In this document: in pieces, positions 34,713-45,219 of the stretch
Position numbering within the stretch: position 1 is the stretch's first letter
Layout: each line of letters starts with the position of its first letter
DNA from: Xiphydria camelus
Lineage: Eukaryota; Arthropoda; Insecta; Hymenoptera; Xiphydriidae
DNA: 64,000 nt
Direction: 5' to 3'
Assembly (NCBI GenBank): GCA_963678675.1
Contig: OY783198.1
Location: forward strand, 27,018,684-27,082,683
Position numbers and translations under genes: made by a program
Notes under the pieces: model-generated
The model's input: the letters and a program-made list of their open reading frames with translations, nothing else
The model's database searches: none
What the model was told of the DNA's origin: nothing

Positions 34713-37700
34713 TTTAAAAATGCGTCGGTTTCCTCTCCGAATCTCTTTCCTCTTCTCAAAGCGAATTCCTTCCGCGATTTTCTGGAAACGTTTCGAACGG
34801 AACTCGTTAAACACTACTTCTCCGCTTTTTTGTCGCGTTTCTGTCCGCGTTTACGATAAAACCGTCGCCGTTCGAATAGAACCTGCTCGAGCGACCTGTG
34901 CGCAACGAATGAACTGAATTCCATATCGTCGTTCGGTTATGAACCACTCGCCATTCCCGTTACCATTGCTTTTCTTGTTAACAGTCCGGCAAAATCACAT
35001 CGCCGTGTCATTAAGAGCTTAGAAGATGCCCGCGAAGATATAGAGAAATACCGATCACCCCGACGTACGCCCCACCGTCGCGGTCATTTCCTCGCGGCGC
35101 ACCAGACTTTCAAATTAATTGGTTCCTCGGAATTGCCGTTTCATTGAGGCGACCTTTCGTTGGAAATTTCATTCCAGAAGCATCACCTTTACTTGGGGGA
35201 ATTATCGTGTGCAATCGGACTTTTGATTGCATCTTTTTCCAGCTAATTCGAGATGGGAAAGGAAATGCACCTTGCACGATGCAACCTTCGCGCTGGCGTG
35301 CGGAGCCTAATTGCCAAGCGTGAATCGTACTGTCGAATATCCGGGGTTTGATGACTAATCATGACGACTAGCTGCACAGGGCTAAGAGTTTCATTTGAAT
35401 GAAAAATTTGAAGTAAACAGGCATTCCTTTATTAGAAGTATTTCAAAATGCAATGAGTAATCGAAATAACTTTTCCTCACTCGTGCCCATTTCGAGGCCT
35501 TTTCCAGCCTATTTTTAGACTGCAAGATGGCGTTTTTCCCACGTGACACCAATCAGAAGTCCGCAGGCAGTCAAAAGATTGTTTAGTTCAAAGTGGGTCC
35601 ATTTTCCAAACTGATAAACGCAATGTGAAATGTGAGTCGTGTATACTTCTGTTTGTTTTATTTTGAGAAATGGGCATTCGCGAGGAAATGGTATCTTATG
35701 TCATAAGGCTGAAATCCTCAGATTTTTAAGACTGTGTTTAGGTCGTAGCACGAGGCATTGGGCTCGTCCCCAAACCGTGCCTCATGTTACGACCTAATTA
35801 AACACAGTATGAAAAATCCTCAGATTTCCGCCTAATGACATGAGATACTATTTTCATCTCATTTTACTCAAAAGTTTAACGACGATACACTGATCTGCTT
35901 CTAAAAATTCAATAGCCAATCGAAGAACACGCCCAAAGTCCTCCCAAAAAAGAAGCTCGAAAACGACTTCGTCAATGACACCGTATTTTCGTGTGCATAT
36001 GCTAATTAACCAAACAGTTAAGCAACGTGATTATCCCAATACTTTTGGAAAGGTACCAGCATCGTGTTTATACGTTACGTCAATGGTTGCTCAATAGAAT
36101 CTAGGTTTTTACCACTCGTAATAATTCGCATCGTGCGGTAAAAATCAAACAAATGAACCCGCGTAAACCCCATCCCGATTCCGACCACCGATAACAATCT
36201 ATAGGAATTTTACGAGTGACCGCATAGCGTCGATGAAACCGAGTGAAAATTTTCTAGAAAATTTCGTTCACATACTGGAACGGTGCGTCACCAGTGACCG
36301 TTCGTTGCACCACTTTCCTCTCATCGAAAGCACCAAACTTAAATTACTCACTCATTCCGAGTCTCTGGTCTTCACTGACTTCGAGAACCGCAGCTTGAAA
36401 TACGTGACCGGAGCGAAGCGCGTTGCCCCTGTATCGAGAGTCGAGTGTTCTCCGTTTCACGGTCTCCAATGGAGTGACCAATGACGGGGCGGAGAACGGC
36501 TGGGGACCTCGTGCTGCCTGACCGCTCGGGCGAACGCCACTTCCGGTTGCACCATAAGAAAAAATGATCGGATCTATCCAGACGCGGAGGTACAGCCGGT
36601 ACGTTCTGTTCCTCTCGGATCGGACTGTACTGGTTTGTCCGGTGGAAAACTTCTCGAAGAGACTCGAACGAATGCAGTGGAATGCACCTTCGCCGCGTTT
36701 ATGAGTCCGTTCGTCCAGTTCTTGCCGAAGTCGGGTAGCACGGTACCCGCTGCAGCGAATACCTCCGCGCGAGACGATTATGGTCGGGTAATGGCGTTGC
36801 GTATCAGACCGCGCATTATGGCATGCAATCAACCGCGTGCATTTTCCTTCGGACTTTAACTTGGCATTTTGTTTCACCTGTAAATCTGAAATTTTACCAG
36901 GTTTTCGACATTTCATATCTTGGCCCATGTGTTGGTCGTGATTTCGATTACTCATGAGCACAATGCATCTCTTTCATTTCTAATTAATCCATTAGTACTC
37001 GCTGGCAACTTTAGTTGCCGAGCAGTTTCTTGTTTGAAACAATGGATTAAGCGTTTTCGCGTAGTTTAACAAATTTCTGCGGAAGATTAATTTTATTTTT
37101 AAAAAAAGTACAAATTCTAAAACCAATTCCTAAACATTGCAGGAAAGATTGTTTAGCTATCTGCAACCAAAAATTGTTTGGATACTGAAAATAATATTGG
37201 ATACTGATGATTTAATCTAATTATAAGATAATATTGGACCAAGCAGTACGTTTATTCTTATAATAATAAAGAGAATGAGACGACAGTACTTCGTAACAAA
37301 CTTTTTATTATATTGAAGTACAAGTTTAAAAATATATAGAGAGAATACTCGTGTATCTTAAACCGACCAAAGATCGATGTAAATTAATATCTATACTCGC
37401 GACAAATAATTTCTTTTCATTCTTACGCGAATGAATTATTTCGCTAATTCTGAGGACAGAACAGAGAGTAGGAAATAATTGAGAAGTTCAACGCGTTTCG
37501 CTAGGAAACTCGTCGAATCTTAAGCGACGCGGTTAAAAATAAATCCGCTAGGTACTTATTATCGCAGCGGTAGAAGTAAAACGGCGAAGCCTGCAATCCA
37601 CAGGATAAAGGGCGCTCAAGGATGCGACGCTCGTTTGGTCACGAGCGTCGTATACGATTCGCGGGACGTGGCCAGCGTTTCTAATCGCACTTTAGAACCC

Positions 37701-37769
37701 GCAAGCGGGAAAACAAAGAGTGGCGGAGGAACGATCGGACTGCGAGGGCAGGCGCGTTTAACTCCTCGG
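34713..37769. other. Spacer between cluster genes 2 and 3
   Basis: This contains the promoter side of cluster gene 2 and one long palindromic element (35659-35876). Open frames such as the minus-strand one at 36344-36961 lack splice or protein support. Nothing else stands out. Confidence 0.55.
35659..35876. mobile_element. Palindromic MITE, about 218 bp
   Basis: The left arm (GGTATCTTATGTCATAAGGC, AAATCCTCAGATTTTTAAGA, CTGTGTTTAGGTCGTAGCACGAGGC) is mirrored by the right arm (GCCTCATGTTACGACCTAA, AAACACAGTATGAAAAATCC, CCTAATGACATGAGATACTA). The two arms meet near 35770 with almost no loop. Confidence 0.75.
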
Positions 37770-37780
37770 TTTATTCAAAT

Positions 37781-37786
37781 TTTATT
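37781..37786 (-). terminator. Poly(A) signal of cluster gene 3
   Basis: AATAAA on the minus strand, about 185 bases after the stop of cluster gene 3. A second copy lies at 37770-37775. Confidence 0.5.
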
Positions 37787-37969
37787 AGCGAAACTCGTTA
37801 CGCGGATTCGTATAGGTAATGTTTCGCCTTGGTCCTCGAAAAAGAGTATCTTTGCCGCGCGCGCGCGTGCATTGTGTGAGTAGAACGATACTGAAAAGGA
37901 AACACTGCAAAAACGATTCGTCCCGGAGTTGGCATGAGCTCGATCTTATCTCGCGATGCCGGAATCACG

Positions 37970-40900
37970 TCAGCGCCCGCTGTTGAGCAGTTGGTTGACT
38001 GCCGTCAAAGTAGAAATTGGAATCTGAGGAGTGGAGAAAAAAAAATTAATCTTCGATCGAACGCTAGTATTGCGAATCGATAAAATTATCCATCGTCCAT
38101 AACGGACGAATTGTCACGCGACGAGAAAGTCGTAATGCCTGACTGGCAGCCGAGATATTAATTATTAATGTCACGTCGCTCGACCACCGACCAGTTGTTT
38201 ACGAATTATACACATAAATATATCGTCCCCTTCCTGCAAAAAGTCACTAACTAACATTTATCATCAACTGACTTAGGTAGTTTCTGCTCTATAATATCGG
38301 TATTATATTTCGGTCAATGACTTTTTATGATGCGCGCATGCTCACTTCCAACGCATTTAGCACTTAGTGAGTTTTACCACATTTAAAGATTTAATAAAAT
38401 TAAGCTACTAAGTCCAGTTAGGTGAATTTTACAAAATATGTTAGTTAGTGACTTTTTGCAGGAAGGGGACGATATACGAATACCTGACGAATAAACCACC
38501 CGTTTCGATCCGATCATCGTTCGATGTCCGGACGCGTAACTTTACTTACGTTGAAGATGTCGTCGAACAGTGTTCCGCCCTTGTACTTGACGACAGTCGC
38601 ACCGCCTTCGGCGACTCCCTCGGCTCCGGAACGCGCGAAGATTCCGCCCTGCACACCCGCCGACGTCGACGCGGAGGACGCTGCCTGCGCGCCGCCCACT
38701 GCCGGGGGCGCCGCGTTGAAGATCACGGTTTTACGCCAGGGAGTCTTGTGGAGTCGCTCCCTGAAGTAGTGTCGAGTGCGATGAGCCGGTTTCCGAATGA
38801 CGACGGTACTTTCGCCACCTGAAATCAATCAATATCGACGAATGGAATTACATCATTCGACCTGTGAAGGGGATCATTTCGTTCTGACTCCGTATATTAC
38901 GTTGTCTTTGAGATGTTTGACGATAAAATATAAAAAATGACTCGACAACTACTCGATATTCTCGAGTGACCCACTCACCACCCCCCGCGCCAGCGTAAAT
39001 TTCACCTTGGGCGCCGGCGGAAGCCGAAGCCGGTGCCGAGTATATCACTGTTTTTTGCACGGGCACGCTCGTCTTCTCCACGGATTTGTAAACAGACGTG
39101 CCACTCCCTCCAGTGGTCGCACCCGCGTAGAGTCCGCCGAAGAGACCAGCTCCGGCGCCGAAATTGGACGGAGTTTGCTGCACTTGCACCTGAAACGAAA
39201 ATTTCGTCAATTTCGACGCCTCTGGCTCGGATATTCAAAGAGTGGACGGGACCGCGAACCTCCTTTTCCTTCGCGAAAGACTGCGAGGCAGCGTTGGCGG
39301 ATGCCGATGATCCTGCCGATGCACCTGCGTTCAGGCTGCCCTGTAGGCCTGCGGCTGCGGAGGGAGCTGAGTACACCTGACGCGTTGAACAAACAGTTAT
39401 TATTTATGGAAAGTCCTTTCGAATATCGTCTCGTTTTTTATCCAAAGAAATACGAACCGCCTTTTCTTTTTGCACGTGATACGTCGTCAGCGGGGATTTT
39501 ATGACTTGAATATGTTCGTTAGCCTGACCTGTAATTGTAAATATAGGAAGTTATATAATCATATTTTTGTAAATTCAATCATGAATATGCATTCAAACTC
39601 TAGAGTCGCATGAGAATAATTTTAGTCTCTGTAAATTTACAACCAAGTTTTAGCTAAAATAAGCATTCCACTGAAAACTGAATATGCTTACGAAGTCTTC
39701 GTATTGAAAAAATTAACGAGCTGACATTTCGACGTGCCACTCTAATAAGTACATAATATACAATAATTTACATTTCGGGGAAAAAATTGCATGCTTATTA
39801 TCTTACAAATATTTACAGCGATAATTTTCCTCAATTATCGAATTTCAACAACGTTGTACCAATAAGAAAACCTACAGAATGCGCTTACTTTCAAAAGTGA
39901 AAAACATTCGAATGCTCGTCGACGTAAACTCAAATTTGGAATTTAACGTTCTCATCATGTATGTACAGTTATATAACCTTTGAAGTATTTAGCAATTCAA
40001 TATTTGAAGTTTTTCAAACATCCCACCGTTTTTATTCGAATATTCTTAATGCAAAATTCCCTGGAGAGACGGTAAAAATAATTTCGCAAACTCGCAAAGT
40101 CCAAAGCGCAATTCTGAATCTCCCACTGTACCTGAAGCTTGTGCTCCAGCAGTAGCATCAGCGCTGGAACTCGCACCGGCATTGACGCTTCCTCCGAGTC
40201 CAGCGGCAGCTTCCGGTCCACCGTGACCCACACCCGCCCCAGCGTGAAGTGCGCCGGCTGAAATTAAACCGTTTCAAATTCTTCTTTTTCGATACTACGA
40301 GTAAAAACTTTCCAAAAACTGTGACGACGATTGCCCGAAGCATTCCAACGCGGACGTCACGGATTTTTCTCTGTTTTTCCTATCCCCAATTATTCGAATC
40401 GCATTTCACAATTCTCGTTTTCATATCGCAAGTGTTTAGCTATTCGATCTTCAACATTTATCGACTTTTTGCCGACGTTTTCTTCGGATGCTCGATTTTT
40501 CTGTGCGATACATTCAAAAAAAACTCCGGTAAAATAATTTGTCATGTCGCATAATTCAACAAATCGTCATTCGATGGATCTCCAACTATACGAGCCCGGT
40601 CCCGCTTCAATTGGCCCAGTTGCAAAATTTGTCCGGTTATTGGCACCCAATCAAGATAAATCTAAAGTTTATGTTAATATGCACGTTATTTATTTTTCAA
40701 CCAACATTTTTACAGAGCTTAAGACCTACTAGCAGTTTATTCGTGTTACGATAATAAGCTGCAAACAAAATGAAAGAAATATTGCAAATCTTGAAAAATT
40801 CACCACTGGGTAACATCGCCTTTGTTTTTAACAACGGCCGAAATTCGTAATTAATTAATTAAATAATTAATTCGTATATAATGCTCGAAATACTCGAAAT

Positions 40901-43356
40901 AGCCGAAGGATAAAATATGACCAAAAGCCTTATTTTCTTCAATTCTGATTTTTCTTAAAAATTGTACACATTATTAAACACATTGTGCCGTGCAGTGACT
41001 ACAAAACATTACATTTCAGCCTAGAAAAAATGTAAGGCAGCAGTAACTATACAATTCATTTAATAATTGTTATTTTAGTGGGTGGGCTAACTGAAGAGGA
41101 ACGGGGCTCGTACCTGCATATGGCCCCGCTGCGCTGGTACCGGCGTCAGAACTCGCACCACCGTTGAGGACTCCTCCCAGCCCGGCAGCGGCTTCCGGTC
41201 CACCGTTACCCAATCCGGCGCGGGCGTGGAGGGCGCCGCCTGAAAGGAGATCACATTTCCAGTCTTTTTAAAGTTTCCTTCGGCGATAGTCCCCGAACCG
41301 AAGCAATAATTAACGCGTATCGAAACGCGGTGGAACTTCATCTCGGAAAAAAACCGTCACGATGACGATAATAATCGCTCGTATCGTACTTTGGAACGCG
41401 CGTCGCTAATTTCTCTCATCGCCCCGAAAAAAAAAATCCAACGCGCGTCGGAATTCTACCAACCGGCTTTGGCGTTACGGCCGTTCAGGAGTCCTCCCAA
41501 TCCCGCCGAAGCGTGGGCTCCCGAGGGGGTGCCCGCGCTGGCGTGAAGTCCACCCCCTGCGTCCGACCCGCCGAGCAAGCCGCCGAGTCCAGCCTTGGCA
41601 TGATAGCCTGCAAAGTTCACGCCGATGCCGCCGTCCTTGAATTCTAGGAACGGTAACTGCGGGAGATAAGAAACGAATAAATAGAATAAATAAACGCGAC
41701 AGAAGAGAAGTTAAATAAATGTATTTCTCACACACATAGATAGGCACGGCAAAGAATCTCTAATGGACGTTGAATAAATCATCGCGCACAGTGATGTTAA
41801 GGGAAATACTGATCCACTATCGATGCTTTGTCGTAACGATTATAAAAGTGACGCGCGTCCTTGGAAGGTCATTAAAATACCAACAAAGGATCGTAAGCCG
41901 ACGCGAAACGATGGTGCATCGTCTCTCGATACAATACATTTGGAAATGCCTCGTTATTGCACGACCCATAAAACCAGGTAGCAGTTAGGTATTTTAATTA
42001 TACTTTAAATCACCTCTTCTTTCGCTTGATAATTATGAGAGAATTACAGGCTCGTAATTATGGCTAGGTGGGTAACCCCGTGCACTTCTGGAAACTTCAA
42101 TTAGCTCGCATTGCGACACGTGAACGTTTTCTCCAACTGAAGGTGCATTCGAGATTTTCACGTTAGAATCGTGTTAAATTTTATCCTTACTTTTTCTCGA
42201 TTTTCGTAGACGTACTCCAACGAACGTCGACACCATACGAGAAAATTAATCATTTTGGAATCCGGCGGATCGGTCATATTTTTCAATTTAAAAACTGAAG
42301 AAGCGCTCGAATAATAAAGTAACGTTGTTTCCGATAATTTAACAGATCGAATGAATATTGCGCTTCGCTCGGTCACAGCGTTCACGAACGCGTCTCGCGG
42401 TTGATCGCGATCGCCACTGCGGTATGTTTCAAGGTGGCGCGGAAATAAAAGCAAGATCGCCGCGGGAGAACCAGTTTCATTGCGAGTGGCATGGAAAGTT
42501 TGCAATGCTTTTTAAGATGTTTATCCCGACAATGGCTCATCATTCAATGTCGAGTATGGTACGCCCTACGTCAATTGCGTTTTAATCGATGCCGGTAGTA
42601 TTCAGTTTTTTCCCGTACACATGTTTACAGAAGTATCGTGATTCTCGTAATTTTCGCTACGTCATCGTCTTTCGGCGCGATCGTTCGTAGCGTCGAATCA
42701 TCGCGTCGCTACATCTCGATCGGCCGGGAAACGGATTTCCGGAAGTGCTTAGATTTATCAGATTTTTAAAAACGAAGAGAAATACCCGATATTATTTCCT
42801 GTCACTCTGTGGAAAACCTTCAGTGCTGTCATTAATGTAATTTTTAGCTTTTTTTTGTAGTGACCACTCTATGCTTTGTTGACTGGAAAATCAATTATCC
42901 CGCTGAGATCACAAATTCGATATTTTTTTAGTCACTGTCAAATAGAAAACATTAGTTGCAATTCTTGTTACTACTTTTTATGACAATTGTGGATCGCAAC
43001 GTATTGCTATTTTCTATTTTCTATACCACAATTAATGGAATTCTGTTTTCCATATTATATATAGGTATATATATATATATAATAAAACAACAATACACAC
43101 ACAATACAACAATTACAACAATTTATTTCACTACTTCCCATCCCTCCAACTATCATTTACGGTCATCATAATAAAGAACGTAGTAGCGGTAATCAAAAAA
43201 AAAATTATATTGTAAAAAACGTAAAAATCTTTTCTCTGCACTCACTCCAGAAGCGGAAGCCGCGAATGATTTTTCCACATTATACTGAGGAGCTCCAGTG
43301 GCAAAGGCCACCGACGAAACGAACAGCAGCGCGATCTCCATGTTTCTCTTCTCCAT
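37970..43356 (-). CDS. Ala/Gly/Ser-rich secreted protein with duplicated exons (cluster gene 3, 9 exons)
   Basis: Minus-strand exons: 43356-43246, 41656-41464, 41239-41114, 40257-40132, 39528-39458, 39376-39260, 39189-38979, 38818-38550 and 38023-37970. The frame is kept at all eight junctions, giving 425 residues. There is a signal peptide at about 1-22 (a second Met at residue 6 is an alternative start). Exon 2 begins LPFLEFKDGGIGVNF and becomes GLGGLL/Ala-rich. Exons 3 and 4 are both 126 bp, phase 1-1, and code for near-copies with GGPEAAAGLGG. Exons 6-8 repeat a module V-(Y/I)-(Y/F)-S-A-P … G-x-Q-G-x-x-x-A-G-A. Exon 8 adds a basic part (RTRHYFRERLHKTPWRK) and ends LFDDIFN; the last exon is IPISTLTAVNQLLNSGR. 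The composition suggests an extracellular structural protein (cuticle, silk or gland). No domain is recognised, and cysteine is absent. Confidence 0.8.
38219..38476. mobile_element. MITE with perfect 38-bp inverted ends, TA-flanked
   Basis: TATATCGTCCCCTTCCTGCA, then AAAAGTCACTAACTAACA, at the left is exactly inverted at the right. It lies in intron 8 of cluster gene 3, between the IFN-ending and IPI-starting exons. The perfect ends suggest recent insertion. Confidence 0.85.
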
Positions 43357-43580
43357 CTAAGCGTCGACTAGCGCCATTAGCGCTGGATAAATTCTGAAGA
43401 GGCCTTAAGGCACCCCGTTCTCCGACAAAGTGGGGGAATCCACATCCTTGCTACGCGGTGGAACCAATGGGAGATGCGTAAGAGAATCGTGCCTGCCCAC
43501 ACATTAGAGCAAAACCATGTGAGCATACACGGAAAGTCAAGGATCACGGCATGTATGAATTGTATTTGCGCGTGGGAACT

Positions 43581-43587
43581 TTTTATA
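43581..43587 (-). promoter_or_regulatory. TATA box candidate of cluster gene 3
   Basis: TATAAAA on the minus strand, about 225 bases upstream of the start codon of cluster gene 3. A TCATAC start-like motif lies about 28 bases downstream near 43556. This implies a leader of about 200 bases. Confidence 0.45.
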
Positions 43588-44815
43588 TCTCGCTTTGAGA
43601 TGAGGTATTATTTTTTATAGTCGCCTCGGTGCAGCTTGCTCATTGGCTTCAGCTGTTCTGCTCGCTTTTCGGAGGATAGCGACCACATATAATATGCTAC
43701 GCATAAAACTTAATCGTCCGCAGTCGCGTACATCGTATTTAAGATTTGTCAGCTTCGTAATATCAAATATATTCGCAGTGGAACACTCTTGATCACGATG
43801 CTGAAACTGGCAGCCGAAACTGTAGCAAACAGTAGATACGGTCCGTCGGGCGCCATAAGGCGGCGAACGTATACCGAACCGTAACTACTGGCTGCCGGCT
43901 CCCGCTGCTAGCTTCGGTATCGTCTGGACCCGGTGGCAGACGCATGACGAGCCGTAACTACTGGCTGCCGGCTCCCGCTGCTAGCTTCGGTATCGTCTTC
44001 TGGATCCGGCGGAAGATGAGAGATTTATCGCGATGAAAATCAATTACAACAATGAATCGATGAATATTCTTGATTATATGAACTATACATCCCATCTAAT
44101 TTGGAAGGTCCAATTAGATTAATTAAAATGAATTACGACACTCTCTGTACGTTGTAAAAATTATAGCGTCAAATTACAAGAATATTTACTCAGCGTAGAA
44201 ACGTTAATTTGCTTGAACAAATAAAGGATCACGGAGGGGTCAAAGCGAACGGTGTGCCGAGTGATGATTTCCTAAATGACGTTCGAGTCTGTCGACACGC
44301 GACCTACCGTACGGTAAATCAAGCCGCCCGGCGGCTCTGGTTTTTCTCGAAAATACGTCGACGCTATTCGAAAAGCGCCGTTGGAAAAAGTTCCATATAG
44401 AATATGCGCTCGACGACTCGAAAATACCAAATGATCGTCGAGCGCGTCCAAACGCTATTGGATTTTGCATGCGCGCATTTGAAATTATCACCTTTTTTGC
44501 GAGTCAAAAGTAAGTATTTGCATTTAAAATCATCCCACGAGTGGCCTCGTGCGAATTTCAATTTTTAATCCGCAGAGACGTATCGTTGATGGCGAAAACC
44601 GAAGCGATTACAAAACGTGTATACCAGAATTATGCGATTTCACTCTTGGGAAACTTTTAAATATTAATTTTTATTTCGATTGCCGGACGTGGGCCATTTC
44701 GGGCTGGGCAGTCAACGTGACGATTCAGTCGACGTTGATGGTCTTGTCTCTGTATACATATATGTATAGTTGTCGTCGAGCGGAAGCGGGAAACAACGGT
44801 GTTCCGATGTATGAC
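43588..44815. other. Spacer between cluster genes 3 and 4
   Basis: No supported exon. It contains the 73-bp tandem repeat at 43879 and, at its right end, the 3' region of cluster gene 4. Confidence 0.55.
43879..44010. repeat. Two-copy GC-rich direct repeat, period 73 bp
   Basis: CCGTAACTACTGGCTGCCGG followed by CTCCCGCTGCTAGCTTCGGTATCGTCT occurs identically at 43879 and 43952. Then comes CTGGAxCCGG. It lies about 520 bases upstream of the cluster gene 3 start codon, beyond its TATA box. Confidence 0.8.
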
Positions 44816-44821
44816 TTTTAT
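44816..44821 (-). terminator. Poly(A) signal candidate of cluster gene 4
   Basis: AATAAA on the minus strand, roughly 400 bases after the stop codon of the Gly/His-rich gene. The position is approximate and other signals are possible. Confidence 0.3.
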
Positions 44822-45219
44822 TACAAATGATAAAATAAATTACGAATTAATATTTACACGAACCGAGAGCGCGCATTGATCGATTCCGCGATTCCGTGTT
44901 AATTGTACATATACACACGTCAATTACTGCTCGATAGCCGACAGCCCGAGGCTCGGGAAAGTTCGATGACGTATTTCGCGGGAGAATATTGTTGGATATA
45001 TGTGAGAGGGAGTCTCTCGTAAAGTTCAACCACGTTCTGTCAATTCTTTCCGTGAAAGATTTCCGCGTGCGTTATTCGATGGCGATATTTTTGATACGAA
45101 GAGAGGGGACCTCGCGAGGTTCGGCCGCGTCCCCTCCATCCCTCTCCTCGCGTAGAGTTGCTTCCACGTGGCATTGCCAGCTCATTCGGCGAACACCTCG
45201 TAAACGACGTCCCTCCTCT

